A stretch of DNA of 64,000 bases, taken from positions 1 to 64,000 of the forward strand of contig CASDZV010000015.1 of the NCBI GenBank assembly GCA_949285905.1, read 5' to 3'. The notes beneath the pieces were generated by a model that was not told the DNA's origin, did not search any database, and was given only the letters and a program-made list of their open reading frames with translations. Position 1 is the first letter of the stretch, and the number at the start of each line of letters is the position of its first letter. This DNA comes from an uncultured Spirochaetales bacterium. Its GTDB lineage: Bacteria; Spirochaetota; Spirochaetia; Sphaerochaetales; Sphaerochaetaceae. The position numbers were made by a program, and so were the translations under genes. Shown here one piece after another: positions 1 to 9,255 of the stretch.

Positions 1-1015
1 CAGAGCAGATGACTTCTGTACATCCGAGAGTCTCCACTGCTGTGAGCTTGCGGATGATTGCCTTCTTGCGGCTCATCTTCGTGACACCGATTGAAAGCAC
101 GATGGTGACAACAGCAGCAAGACCTTCAGGAATTGCTGCAACTGCAAGCGATACAGCAATCATGAAAGTGTCGAGAACGCCGGCAAGGTGTATATCTCCC
201 TGTGAAGCCATCCTTATGAGATTGACTGCAAACATGAAGACACAGATTCCAAGTACAAGCCATGTCAGGACCTTCGAGAGCTGATTCAGCTTCCTCTGCA
301 GCGGTGTCTCGTTGTCTGCCGCATCAGAGAGAGCTGTCGCAATCTTCCCCATCTCTGTCTTCATACCTGTCGATACAACAACAGCCTCGCCGCGCCCATA
401 GACGATTGTCGAGCCCATGTACACCATGTTCTTCCTGTCACCGAGCGGGACTTCGTTTCCGGAGAGTGTGTCAGAGATTTTATCAACCGGTACAGATTCT
501 CCTGTAAGCGCTGCTTCCTCTGCCTTCATAGATGCAGAGAGAAGGATTCTCGCATCTGCCGGAACGCTGTCTCCAGCTTCCAGCTCTATGATATCGCCGG
601 GAACGAGCTCCTCGCTCTCGACTGTCACGATCTTCCCGCCACGCTTCACCTTCGACTTCGCTTTTGACATCGACTGCAGGGCTTCTATCGCTTTCTCTGC
701 TTTCGATTCCTGCACCACGCCAAGTACCGCGTTGATAAGGACGACAACGAGTATGATGATCGCATCTGACCATTCTGTCTCGCCCGCGGCTGCTGATGTG
801 ATGACAGAGAGCACTGCTGCTATCATAAGTATGATGAGCATAGGGTCTGAGAGCTCTTCGAAGAACTTCTTGATTACGCTGTCTTTCTTCTTCTCTTCAA
901 GCTTGTTAGGGCCATACTGGCCGAGACGTTTTCCAGCCTCTTCGGAGGTAAGGCCTTCGCGGGAAGATGTCAGTGATGAGATGACATCATCCTGGGACTG
1001 TAGATATTCCTTCAT
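1..1015 (-). CDS. Cation-transporting P-type ATPase (Ca2+-type), N-terminal part, cut by window edge
   Basis: Membrane pump that couples ATP hydrolysis to export of a divalent cation, most likely Ca2+. I translated the minus strand from the ATG at 1015, which has a GAGG ribosome site just upstream; 338 codons are present. The N-terminal cation-ATPase domain, two membrane hairpins, the actuator motif TGES in the context AALTGESVPVDK, and the IPEGL transmembrane-4 motif of type IIA/IIB Ca2+ pumps are visible. The sequence runs off the window at TLGCTEVICS, immediately before where the phosphorylated DKTGT motif should lie. It is transcribed divergently from the ispG/uvrA operon. Substrate is inferred from IPEGL and overall similarity only. 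Confidence 0.9.
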   Translation of the reverse strand, partial: MKEYLQSQDDVISSLTSSREGLTSEEAGKRLGQYGPNKLEEKKKDSVIKKFFEELSDPMLIILMIAAVLSVITSAAAGETEWSDAIIILVVVLINAVLGVVQESKAEKAIEALQSMSKAKSKVKRGGKIVTVESEELVPGDIIELEAGDSVPADARILLSASMKAEEAALTGESVPVDKISDTLSGNEVPLGDRKNMVYMGSTIVYGRGEAVVVSTGMKTEMGKIATALSDAADNETPLQRKLNQLSKVLTWLVLGICVFMFAVNLIRMASQGDIHLAGVLDTFMIAVSLAVAAIPEGLAAVVTIVLSIGVTKMSRKKAIIRKLTAVETLGCTEVICS

Positions 1016-1085
1016 GAACAAATCCTCTTTTTTAGTTTTATAGTGATACTAGCATTGTTGATGATAATTGGTTAAGTGTTACAGG

Positions 1086-1115
1086 GTGACTTATCAAGTC
1101 AAATTCAGCTATAAT
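1086..1115 (+). promoter_or_regulatory. Predicted promoter of the yhcH-ispG-uvrA operon
   Basis: GTGACT (1086-1091), an 18-bp spacer and a perfect TATAAT (1110-1115). The predicted transcription start falls at about the ATG at 1122, with no Shine-Dalgarno sequence between them, so the mRNA may be leaderless. Confidence 0.5.
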
Positions 1116-1121
1116 TCCCAT

Positions 1122-1463
1122 ATGGTCGTTGATGAGGGTAGGAATCTACATTTGTATTTCCCGCTGGACGAGGCACTGAAGAGCATCAGCAAAGCAGAAG
1201 TCCTTCCAATTCCTGAATTTCACAGCTTTCAGATCAATCGTTCGCATACTGTAATCTTCACTGTGGAGAAGGGGAGCGTCACTGCTGCGACATCCTGGAG
1301 GGAGAATCCTGACTCACGTGAAGTGACAGGTGCCGTCAGTCTTGAGAGCGGCATGTTTGCCATCTATCTTCCGGGAGAACCGTTTCTAGTCAAATGCGAT
1401 ACAGAGGATACAGAAGCTGTAATGAGAATCGTAGGAGGTAGTGATGAGCGCGAAAGTACGTGA
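1122..1463 (+). CDS. YhcH/YjgK/YiaL-like small protein (cupin-fold), short form
   Basis: The 113-residue product starts MVVDEGRNLHLYFPLDEAL, which resembles the N-terminus of the YhcH/YjgK/YiaL family, and carries the family-like strand SGMFAIYLPGEPF near its C-terminus. Family members are usually about 150 aa and are linked to sugar or sialic-acid metabolism; this one is shorter and lacks the central His-rich stretch I would expect, so the assignment is tentative and the activity is unknown. A TTG 54 nt upstream would extend the frame, but it lies before the predicted -10 box (1110-1115), so the ATG at 1122 is preferred. Its end overlaps ispG by 20 nt, suggesting coupling. Confidence 0.45.
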   Translation: MVVDEGRNLHLYFPLDEALKSISKAEVLPIPEFHSFQINRSHTVIFTVEKGSVTAATSWRENPDSREVTGAVSLESGMFAIYLPGEPFLVKCDTEDTEAVMRIVGGSDEREST

Positions 1464-2472
1464 CCTTATCATAGGAGATGGTGGGAAAGTCAGCGTACAG
1501 ACGATGTATGATTCGCCGATTGCGAACACAGACCCCGCTGCTGTTGTTTCAAGAATCTCTCATCTCCATGCTCTTGGATGCGATATGATCCGGTTCAGCT
1601 TTGTTTCCCCTGATGACCAGAGGCCATTTGAATACATTGCAAAACACAGCGTCATCCCTGTTGTCGCTGATATCCACTTCGATTACAGGCTTGCGCTCCT
1701 TGCAATTGAGTCGGGCGCAGATAAAGTCCGGATCAATCCTGGGAATATAGGGGCTAAGTGGAAGAGCGAGGAGATTGTAAAAGCTGCCCTAGATCATGGC
1801 ACAGCTATACGCATAGGACTCAATTCAGGATCTCTTCCTCAGCACAAGAGCGGAGAAAGTGTGCCATCTGTGATGGTCCGTACTGCTCTTGAGTATCTTG
1901 ACTGGTTCTCGTCATGGGGTTTCTCCAACAGTGTGGTATCGCTCAAATCCTCAAGTACAGAAGAGACAATGGAAGCGGCGCGTCTTTTCCACAATGTTTC
2001 AGATGTTCCTCAGCACATCGGGGTGACGGAAGCAGGTTCTTCTGTAATCTCTGCAGTCCGTTCGACCTGGGCTCTCGGGAATCTCCTGAGCGAAGGGATA
2101 GGCGATACTCTCCGTGTTTCAATGACAGGTGAGATGGAGGATGAGGTAATAGCCGGCACAGAACTTCTCCGTACACTCGGCCTCAGAAAGGGTGGTGTCA
2201 GAATCGTCTCCTGCCCCCGTTGTGGACGCCATGCATTCGATACGATTTCATTTGAAAAGCGCATAAGGGAAAAGCTTCTCTCTCTTGATAAGGATATCTC
2301 TGTTGCTATAATGGGGTGTCTCGTCAATGGACCGGGTGAAGCAAAAGGTGCTGACTTCGCAATTACCGGCATTAAAGACAAGGTCTATCTCTTCAGAAAA
2401 GGAGCGATGGTCCGGTGCGTTGACGCGGATGAAGCCGAAGAGGCGCTGTTAGAGGCAATCTGCTGTGAATGA
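1444..2472 (+). CDS. ispG: 4-hydroxy-3-methylbut-2-enyl diphosphate synthase (flavodoxin)
   Basis: Penultimate enzyme of the MEP isoprenoid pathway; converts MEcPP to HMBPP using a 4Fe-4S cluster. The 342-residue protein has the TIM-barrel part with [11 protein letters not shown] and [11 protein letters not shown], and the C-terminal cluster-binding part with CPRCGR and [12 protein letters not shown]. The ATG at 1444 is chosen because AGGAGG (1433-1438) sits 5 nt upstream; a GTG at 1441 is too close. The N-terminus reads TMYDSP where many homologues have QSMTNT, a mild divergence. It overlaps the YhcH-like gene upstream and uvrA downstream. An electron donor such as flavodoxin is required; a flavodoxin-like gene lies at 15697. 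Confidence 0.95.
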   Translation: MSAKVRDLIIGDGGKVSVQTMYDSPIANTDPAAVVSRISHLHALGCDMIRFSFVSPDDQRPFEYIAKHSVIPVVADIHFDYRLALLAIESGADKVRINPGNIGAKWKSEEIVKAALDHGTAIRIGLNSGSLPQHKSGESVPSVMVRTALEYLDWFSSWGFSNSVVSLKSSSTEETMEAARLFHNVSDVPQHIGVTEAGSSVISAVRSTWALGNLLSEGIGDTLRVSMTGEMEDEVIAGTELLRTLGLRKGGVRIVSCPRCGRHAFDTISFEKRIREKLLSLDKDISVAIMGCLVNGPGEAKGADFAITGIKDKVYLFRKGAMVRCVDADEAEEALLEAICCE

Positions 2473-5266
2473 TAAGATAATCATACGCGGTGCACGCGAA
2501 CATAATCTGAGGAATATCGATCTCGAGCTTCCAAAGAACTCTCTGGTCGTCATCTCCGGTCTCTCTGGCTCGGGGAAGAGCTCCCTTGCTTTCGACACGA
2601 TATTCGCAGAGGGGCAGAGACGGTACATAGAATCACTTTCAAGCTATGCCAGAATGTTCCTGGGACGAATGGACAAACCCGATGTTGACTCAATTGAGGG
2701 GCTTTCACCGGCCATCGCAATCGAGCAGAAGTCAACAAACCGCAATCCCCGTTCAACTGTCGGGACTGTTACTGAGATTTATGATTATTACCGTCTTCTC
2801 TGGGCTCGTATCGGACACAAGCACTGTCCAAAGTGCGGCCGTGAGATAACAGAGATGTCAGTTGACCAGATTATTGATATCATCTTCTCACACCCTGAAG
2901 GTGAAAGGCTTATGATTCTCGCACCTGTCGCACGGGGAAAGAAAGGCGAGTTCAGGACAGTGCTGGAAGATGCTCTTAAACTCGGATACCTGCGTGCTGT
3001 TATTGATGGGCGCTTATATAATCTTGATGAATCCATTCCTCAGCTTGAGAAGAAGGTGAAGCATAATGTCTCAATACTCATTGACAGAGTGAAGAACCTG
3101 AAAGCTGACAGGACGAGGATTTCAGATGCTGTCGAACATGCTTTCGAGATAGCCAACGGACTTGTCGAAGTTGAATACTATGATGAGAAGAAGAGCGAGA
3201 TCTACAGCGAGAAGAACAGCTGTCCTGATTGTGGTATAACAATACCTGAAATAGAGCCGCGCTTCTTCTCCTTCAACTCACCATTCGGCGCATGCCCAGA
3301 GTGCAACGGAATTGGATTCAGGAAGGAATTCGATCCGAAGAAGATTATTCCAGACCGCTCGCTGAGCTATAATCAGGGGGCTATCCGCACACACCGTCCG
3401 GATGCCAATTACTACAGAGCAGGTATCGAGACTCTGTACAAGCATTATGGCTATTCAATGGATACGCCTATCGAGAAACTGCCTGAGGATTTCGTGAATA
3501 TCCTCTTGTACGGTGGAGGGGACCGTTTCTCCTATTCCTATCAGGGTGCAAGCGAGAAGCGTACCACTGAATTCAGAGGAATCATCACTGAACTCGAACG
3601 CCGTTACTATGAGACACAGTCGATGAACATCCGCATGTGGCTCGATTCGTTCAGGGAAGAGGTCACATGTCCCGCATGCCATGGTGACAGGCTGAGAAAG
3701 GAAGCCTTATCTGTCTACGTCGGCGGGCTGAACATCATAGAGGCGACAAAGCTTTCCGTTCTGAAGACAATTGATTTCTTCGATAATCTCCAGCTTACGG
3801 ATACAGAGCGTGAGATTGCCAGGGAAATACTGAAGGAAATCAATGCACGCCTCCATTTCTTGAAGGATGTGGGACTAGGGTACCTGACACTGTACAGGGC
3901 AGCTGCGACACTCTCGGGCGGTGAGGCACAGCGCATCAGGCTTGCCACTCAGATCGGTTCTGCACTTACCGGTGTCCTGTATGTTCTTGATGAACCTTCC
4001 ATCGGCCTTCATCAGAGAGATAACCAGAAGCTTATCGATACGCTCAAGAAACTCAGGGATCTTGGAAATACAGTCATTGTTGTCGAACATGATGAGGATA
4101 CAATCAGGGAAGCAGACTATGTCGTGGATCTCGGTCCTGGAGCAGGTGAGCGAGGTGGGTATATCACTGCAAAGGGAACGCCCGGGGAGATTGCGGCCAA
4201 TAAGGAGAGCATCACAGGGCAGTTCCTTTCAGGAGCGCTGACCATTCCAGTGCCTAAGAGGCGGAAAGGCAATGGCAGGCATATAAAGATAACCGGATGC
4301 TCGAAGAACAATCTGAAAGACATCGATGTGGATATTCCTCTTGGAGAGTTCGTTGTCATAACAGGCGTCTCCGGCTCAGGCAAGTCCACGTTCCTCAATG
4401 AGATACTTCTTCCTGCAGTCCAGCGTCGCCTTTCAAAGAAAAATGATTCATACGATGGTTACAAGACGCTCTCAGGTACAGAGTACATTGACAAGGTGAT
4501 TTCAATAGATCAGTCTCCAATCGGACGCACACCACGCTCGAATCCTGCGACATATGTCGATCTTTTCACTCCGATACGAGAGCTTTTCGCCCAGATGCCG
4601 GAGGCTAAAGCAAGAGGCTACAGCGCCGGCCGCTTCTCGTTCAATGTTCCTGGCGGACGATGCGAGAACTGCTCTGGAGATGGCCAGCTGAAGATAGAGA
4701 TGCACTTTCTTCCTGATGTCTATGTCAAATGCGATGTCTGTGATGGAAAACGCTACAACAAGGAGACTCTCTCTGTCACATATAAGGGGAAGAACATCTC
4801 CGATGTCCTGGATATGACAGTAAGCGAGGCTCATGCATTCTTCTCATCCCATCCGAAGATCATGCGCAAGCTTGATACGCTCATGGCTGTCGGTCTCGAT
4901 TATATACGCCTCGGACAGAGCGCCCTGACTCTCTCCGGAGGAGAGGCACAGCGTGTTAAGCTTGCACTAGAACTGTCGAAGGTCCAGACAGGGAAGACGC
5001 TCTATGTTCTTGATGAGCCTACTACAGGTCTTCATTTCGCAGATGTCAAAAAGCTTCTTGAAGTGCTAGAGAAGCTTGTGGAGAATGGTAATAGTGTCAT
5101 ACTCATCGAGCATAATCTTGATGTAATCAAAACCGCAGACTATGTCATTGACCTTGGTCCTGACGGAGGAGATGATGGCGGACGGGTTGTTGCAGCAGGG
5201 ACTCCGGAAGAGGTTGCCTCTGTATCCGGAAGCTTCACAGGAGAGTATCTGAGGAGATATCTGTAA
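2465..5266 (+). CDS. uvrA: Excinuclease ABC subunit A
   Basis: Damage-recognition ATPase of nucleotide excision repair. The 933-residue length is normal. The first ATP-binding module has Walker [10 protein letters not shown] and signature [12 protein letters not shown]; the second has GVSGSGKST and [12 protein letters not shown]. Zinc-binding pairs CPKCG, CPDCG with CPECNG, and C-terminal CENCSGDG with CDVCDG are all intact. Translation starts at a GTG (2465) that overlaps the end of ispG by 8 nt; no ATG in frame lies near. uvrB and uvrC are not in the window. Confidence 0.97.
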   Translation: MNDKIIIRGAREHNLRNIDLELPKNSLVVISGLSGSGKSSLAFDTIFAEGQRRYIESLSSYARMFLGRMDKPDVDSIEGLSPAIAIEQKSTNRNPRSTVGTVTEIYDYYRLLWARIGHKHCPKCGREITEMSVDQIIDIIFSHPEGERLMILAPVARGKKGEFRTVLEDALKLGYLRAVIDGRLYNLDESIPQLEKKVKHNVSILIDRVKNLKADRTRISDAVEHAFEIANGLVEVEYYDEKKSEIYSEKNSCPDCGITIPEIEPRFFSFNSPFGACPECNGIGFRKEFDPKKIIPDRSLSYNQGAIRTHRPDANYYRAGIETLYKHYGYSMDTPIEKLPEDFVNILLYGGGDRFSYSYQGASEKRTTEFRGIITELERRYYETQSMNIRMWLDSFREEVTCPACHGDRLRKEALSVYVGGLNIIEATKLSVLKTIDFFDNLQLTDTEREIAREILKEINARLHFLKDVGLGYLTLYRAAATLSGGEAQRIRLATQIGSALTGVLYVLDEPSIGLHQRDNQKLIDTLKKLRDLGNTVIVVEHDEDTIREADYVVDLGPGAGERGGYITAKGTPGEIAANKESITGQFLSGALTIPVPKRRKGNGRHIKITGCSKNNLKDIDVDIPLGEFVVITGVSGSGKSTFLNEILLPAVQRRLSKKNDSYDGYKTLSGTEYIDKVISIDQSPIGRTPRSNPATYVDLFTPIRELFAQMPEAKARGYSAGRFSFNVPGGRCENCSGDGQLKIEMHFLPDVYVKCDVCDGKRYNKETLSVTYKGKNISDVLDMTVSEAHAFFSSHPKIMRKLDTLMAVGLDYIRLGQSALTLSGGEAQRVKLALELSKVQTGKTLYVLDEPTTGLHFADVKKLLEVLEKLVENGNSVILIEHNLDVIKTADYVIDLGPDGGDDGGRVVAAGTPEEVASVSGSFTGEYLRRYL

Positions 5267-8200
5267 TTGAAGAAGATCTGTCTGCTCATCCTCATTCTTG
5301 CCATGCCATCCATGCTCTTTGCATTGACGGCACCTTCCATATACTTCGCCTCCGATGAAGCGCTGAGGAACATGGTCAGTCTCCGTGGTCTTGCTGCAGG
5401 GTCGAGGGAGGCAATGCAGAATGCGCTTTATGAGTATGAGGGACTGGAGGCATATGCTCTTGAGGAGACATCTCGTGATGAAGAGAGCCCTGACGGGAAT
5501 GAGAGCTTTCTGCTTACGATAAACGGCGCTGAGAATCTTTCAAGGGAGGATGGGCGTGTCGTCCTTACCGGAAACTCTTCCATTTCCATGGATGATGATG
5601 GCGTACACTCAGAGCTGTCTGCAGATACGATTATCATAGATACGGAAAACAGCCGTCTTACTGCGTTGGAAAATGTCATATACAAGACAGATGACGAGAG
5701 TGCCTCTATAAAGGATATTGAGGCAGATGTTGTCACTGTCAGCTGGGAAAAAGGCTCCCTGATGGTAACTAATGCCACGACATCCACTGAGAGCGGGAAA
5801 GAAGGCGATGATAACGCTATAACTATATATACCTCGGGTGAGACGCTCTCGTATAACCCTGAAGGAGGAATGCTTTACGATGACGGCTTCATAACATCAG
5901 ATCCGGAAGAAGCGTATGTCTCCATCACAGCAAAGGAGATTGCGATGCTCTCAGGTGCTGACATGTTCGTGTCGAATGCATATCTCTCAATCGGACGCGT
6001 GCCGCTTCTGTGGCTTCCTTTCTTCTTCTTCCCCGGTTCCCAGATAACAGGTAATCCGAGCATGGGTTTCTCATCAGAGCGCGGCGCGTTCCTCAACACT
6101 ACATTCGAACTCCTTGGACAGGCCGAGAGCGTCCATGGGGAAGGGGATGATGATGAAGAGGAATCATTCATGTCAATCCTTGCAGCCAGCGGGGACAGCG
6201 AGAACAGCCACCCCACAGGTGCATACTATTCATCGAAAGGAGAGCTTTCCGAAGCTGAGAGATGGGCAAGAGAGAGCGGGTCTTATATCGCTCTGATGGG
6301 AGACGCTTATGTTGAGAATGGTCTTCATATGGGTATTGAAAGCCATATCTCGCTCTTTGATGACTCCTTGTCTTTCTCGGTTCTTGATGGTATTGCAGTC
6401 TCTCCTGAATCTACATATTACGACGGCCATTTGCGATACTACGGAGTGAATGAATTTGAATACAAGGACTATGGCCTTGATCTTTCACTTTCTGTTCCAT
6501 TCTATTCAGACAGCCGCGTCATGATGGATTTCGGGGACAGACTGACAGGCTTCTCTCTCTTTTCACTGATACAGGAGCCTGAGTTCCCGACTGAATATGA
6601 CTCAACAATAACATCCTACAGAAACGAACTCGAGATTGATTACACGCTGCCTTCCGCATACAGAGGAGATCTTGTCTCATCATTCTCCATTTCCGATCTC
6701 AATGTCGGCACCAGACATCGATGGGATTCAAGGGAACACAGATATTATCTTAGCGAGACAACGCTTCCATCGTTCTCGACATCAATCTCAGGCACGCTTT
6801 TCAGCTTTGCGACAACGGTGGCGACTCCTGTGGCAAAAGCCGAGAAGGAGGAGACGGATGTTACTGAAATCCACATCCTCTCCGATCCTCTTCTTTACCG
6901 CATCTATGAGGCTGAGGAGCAGAGGAGAGAGACAACCGGCAATGAGACATACTCGATTTCACTGGGGTACTCGCTCTCAGAGAACTTCAGCAATGAGTAC
7001 AGCTTCGAACGCGATGGATCATATGATGACGGAGAGCTGTCAAGCTCTACATCCATGCGTCTCACACTCGATGCTGTCGCTTCCGAGTACGCATCGCTTA
7101 GGGCGATTTTCACGCCGTCATACTCTTATCTCTGGGAAGATGACAAGACAGTTACAGGTTATACTCACCGTGGTGCCATCACGTCAGATATCACATTCTC
7201 AGTTCCGTATATCGGCATTGAGTACCATATTGCTTCCAGACTCCTGAATTTCAAGAGCGAAGTGGAGAATGATGTGGAAATTGATTCAGATTTCCTTACT
7301 CCTGGATGGAATAAGGATACGATAACAAGCCACTCAATCGCTCTCACAAAGTCTTTCCAGACAGATTACGGAACATTCACACCATCTGTCGAGTATGTCC
7401 TTCCGCCTCTCGCATCCGAGCTCATTCCACGCCTTTCATACAGCTATGGGCCATTTGCTGCATCCGTTGGATGGCAGTTCCTGCAGGAGGAGACTGATGC
7501 GCCTTTCAGAAGCGATCTTATCGAGTTATCTCTTGGTTATAATGGTACTTATATAACATCCAACATGTCTCTGAGGTATCAGAGCGCTGACTACGACAGG
7601 GATGCATTCTGGAATCCATTCTATGGCAATGCATCTCTATCGCTGAGGACAGAGGATAAGCGCTGGTCCATCACACAGTATTTCGACTACTACGCATATG
7701 AAAATGGGATGAATAACTATTTCGATTCCATAAAGACAACGCTTACGATTCCGTATTTCGATATCTCTGTAAACTGGCAGGGCGCAGCCGGTGATGTTTC
7801 TTTCAAGGGAATTGACGCTCATCTCGATATCAATTCAGCTACATTCCAGCTCTGGAAGGGCAGGCTCTACTTCTCGCTAGGACTTGAATCCGAGTTCGAG
7901 TTCGACATGGACAACCCTTATGCGTCAATGTTCACATTCGAGCCTTCGATAACGTTCTCCATCGCGGAGTTCCTTGACTTCACGTTCTCCTTCAAGTCAT
8001 CGAACAATGCGTTCTATGATTATTATCAGAGCGGTAATTTCTTCGGGGAGTTCTTCAGCGATCTCTTCCGTTCTTTCGATTTCTTCGGAGATGGCCGCAA
8101 CCGAACGAATTTCGTCATGAGCGAGGCGCAGCTTGATGTCGTGCATTATATGAATGACTGGGACCTTCACTGTTCATATTCTGCGCATATCGAACTGCAC

Positions 8201-8320
8201 GATGATGTTTATCAGTTTGTTCCTGAATTCAGTGTCTATCTGAGCTGGAAGATCATGCCGGATCTGAAGATCGATCAGGAATGGGAATATAATGCAACAA
8301 GCGAGAAATGGGAGCGATGA
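5267..8320 (+). CDS. lptD: LptD/OstA-like outer-membrane protein
   Basis: Probable outer-membrane beta-barrel translocon for lipopolysaccharide or a related glycolipid. The 1017-residue protein starts at a TTG directly after the uvrA stop, with GAGGAGAT upstream. It has a signal peptide (MKKICLLILILAMPSMLFA, cleavage near residue 19), then an OstA/LptA-like beta-jellyroll region at roughly residues 80-230, then the PLLWLPFFFFPGSQ segment typical of LptD at the jellyroll/barrel junction, followed by a long region rich in alternating aromatic/polar strands. Sequence divergence from proteobacterial LptD is large and the conserved disulfide cysteines are not seen. lptF and lptG lie at 53456-55812. 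No LptE was seen. Confidence 0.8.
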   Translation: MKKICLLILILAMPSMLFALTAPSIYFASDEALRNMVSLRGLAAGSREAMQNALYEYEGLEAYALEETSRDEESPDGNESFLLTINGAENLSREDGRVVLTGNSSISMDDDGVHSELSADTIIIDTENSRLTALENVIYKTDDESASIKDIEADVVTVSWEKGSLMVTNATTSTESGKEGDDNAITIYTSGETLSYNPEGGMLYDDGFITSDPEEAYVSITAKEIAMLSGADMFVSNAYLSIGRVPLLWLPFFFFPGSQITGNPSMGFSSERGAFLNTTFELLGQAESVHGEGDDDEEESFMSILAASGDSENSHPTGAYYSSKGELSEAERWARESGSYIALMGDAYVENGLHMGIESHISLFDDSLSFSVLDGIAVSPESTYYDGHLRYYGVNEFEYKDYGLDLSLSVPFYSDSRVMMDFGDRLTGFSLFSLIQEPEFPTEYDSTITSYRNELEIDYTLPSAYRGDLVSSFSISDLNVGTRHRWDSREHRYYLSETTLPSFSTSISGTLFSFATTVATPVAKAEKEETDVTEIHILSDPLLYRIYEAEEQRRETTGNETYSISLGYSLSENFSNEYSFERDGSYDDGELSSSTSMRLTLDAVASEYASLRAIFTPSYSYLWEDDKTVTGYTHRGAITSDITFSVPYIGIEYHIASRLLNFKSEVENDVEIDSDFLTPGWNKDTITSHSIALTKSFQTDYGTFTPSVEYVLPPLASELIPRLSYSYGPFAASVGWQFLQEETDAPFRSDLIELSLGYNGTYITSNMSLRYQSADYDRDAFWNPFYGNASLSLRTEDKRWSITQYFDYYAYENGMNNYFDSIKTTLTIPYFDISVNWQGAAGDVSFKGIDAHLDINSATFQLWKGRLYFSLGLESEFEFDMDNPYASMFTFEPSITFSIAEFLDFTFSFKSSNNAFYDYYQSGNFFGEFFSDLFRSFDFFGDGRNRTNFVMSEAQLDVVHYMNDWDLHCSYSAHIELHDDVYQFVPEFSVYLSWKIMPDLKIDQEWEYNATSEKWER

Positions 8321-9255
8321 TGTCTCAGAGCTATGTTTTCAAAAGCGAGAATGCCTGTCTGGTGCTGGGTGCTAATGATGCGAACCTTCCATACCTTGAG
8401 ATGCTGCTTGCAACAGATCTCGCAGTCAGAGGGACGAGTGTCTCCTCCAGCGATGATGTTCCTCTCTTCATACCATTCATGAAGCGGCTGGAGAAGGCTG
8501 CCCAGGAGCGCGGTATGCTGAAAGAGGCTGAGATATTCATGGAATTCCAGCTGCTTTCAGAACCAGCTGTTATGGCAGAGAAGGATGACAGCCCTGTCAT
8601 TGTAGCAGCTGGCAAGGCTATCTATCCACGGAGCAGGGCAGAGAAAGAGCTCTTCTCCATCCTCCCAACCTCCGATGTCGTCTTCTCTGTCGGGCCTGCA
8701 GGGACTGGAAAGACCTTTGTCGCTGTTATCTGGGCGCTTTCAGAGGTTCTGTCAGGCAGGAAGGGCAAGCTTTTATTGACACGTCCTGTCGTTGAAGCTG
8801 GAGAATCCCTGGGTTTTCTGCCGGGAGATCTCAAGCAGAAGCTCAGTCCATACCTCAACCCATTGTACGATGCGGCAGAATATGTTCTCTCTCCTAATCA
8901 GATCAAGCGGATGGAAGAGAATGGAAGCCTTGAAATCGCTCCGCTTGCATATATGCGTGGCCGTTCTGTCAACAATGCGGTGATGATTCTCGATGAAGCA
9001 CAGAATGCAACGCGTTCCCAGATCAAGATGTTCCTCACGCGCCTTGGTGAGAACTGCCAGGCAATAGTGACAGGAGACCCGTCTCAGACTGATCTTCCAT
9101 TCCATAGCGAATCCGGCCTTGAGGAGGCACTGCAGATACTCAGTGGAATCAAAGGGGTTTCAGTGGTAAGATTCACTCATAACGATACTGTTCGTTCCAG
9201 AATTGTAAGAGAAATCGTCCGCGCATATTCTGAGAGGGAGAGAGATGAAGAATAG
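8320..9255 (+). CDS. ybeZ: PhoH-like ATPase (YbeZ family)
   Basis: RNA-associated P-loop ATPase of the PhoH/YbeZ family, usually partnered with the RNase YbeY. The 311-residue product has Walker A GPAGTGKTF, the PhoH signature around LTRPVVEAGESLGFLPGDL, Walker B MILDEAQN and the downstream TGDPSQTDLP motif. Three in-frame ATGs (8308, 8317, 8320) are possible; 8320 is preferred because GGAG at 8311-8314 is 5 nt upstream. It overlaps the lptD-like stop codon by one base. The phoH, HD-phosphohydrolase, ybeY order is common in bacteria and supports a role in rRNA/ribosome maturation. Confidence 0.95.
   Translation: MSQSYVFKSENACLVLGANDANLPYLEMLLATDLAVRGTSVSSSDDVPLFIPFMKRLEKAAQERGMLKEAEIFMEFQLLSEPAVMAEKDDSPVIVAAGKAIYPRSRAEKELFSILPTSDVVFSVGPAGTGKTFVAVIWALSEVLSGRKGKLLLTRPVVEAGESLGFLPGDLKQKLSPYLNPLYDAAEYVLSPNQIKRMEENGSLEIAPLAYMRGRSVNNAVMILDEAQNATRSQIKMFLTRLGENCQAIVTGDPSQTDLPFHSESGLEEALQILSGIKGVSVVRFTHNDTVRSRIVREIVRAYSERERDEE

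Noticed and set aside
417-1043. 208-residue plus-strand open frame
   Set aside because: It lies antisense to the clear P-type ATPase reading frame and has no recognisable motif or ribosome site.
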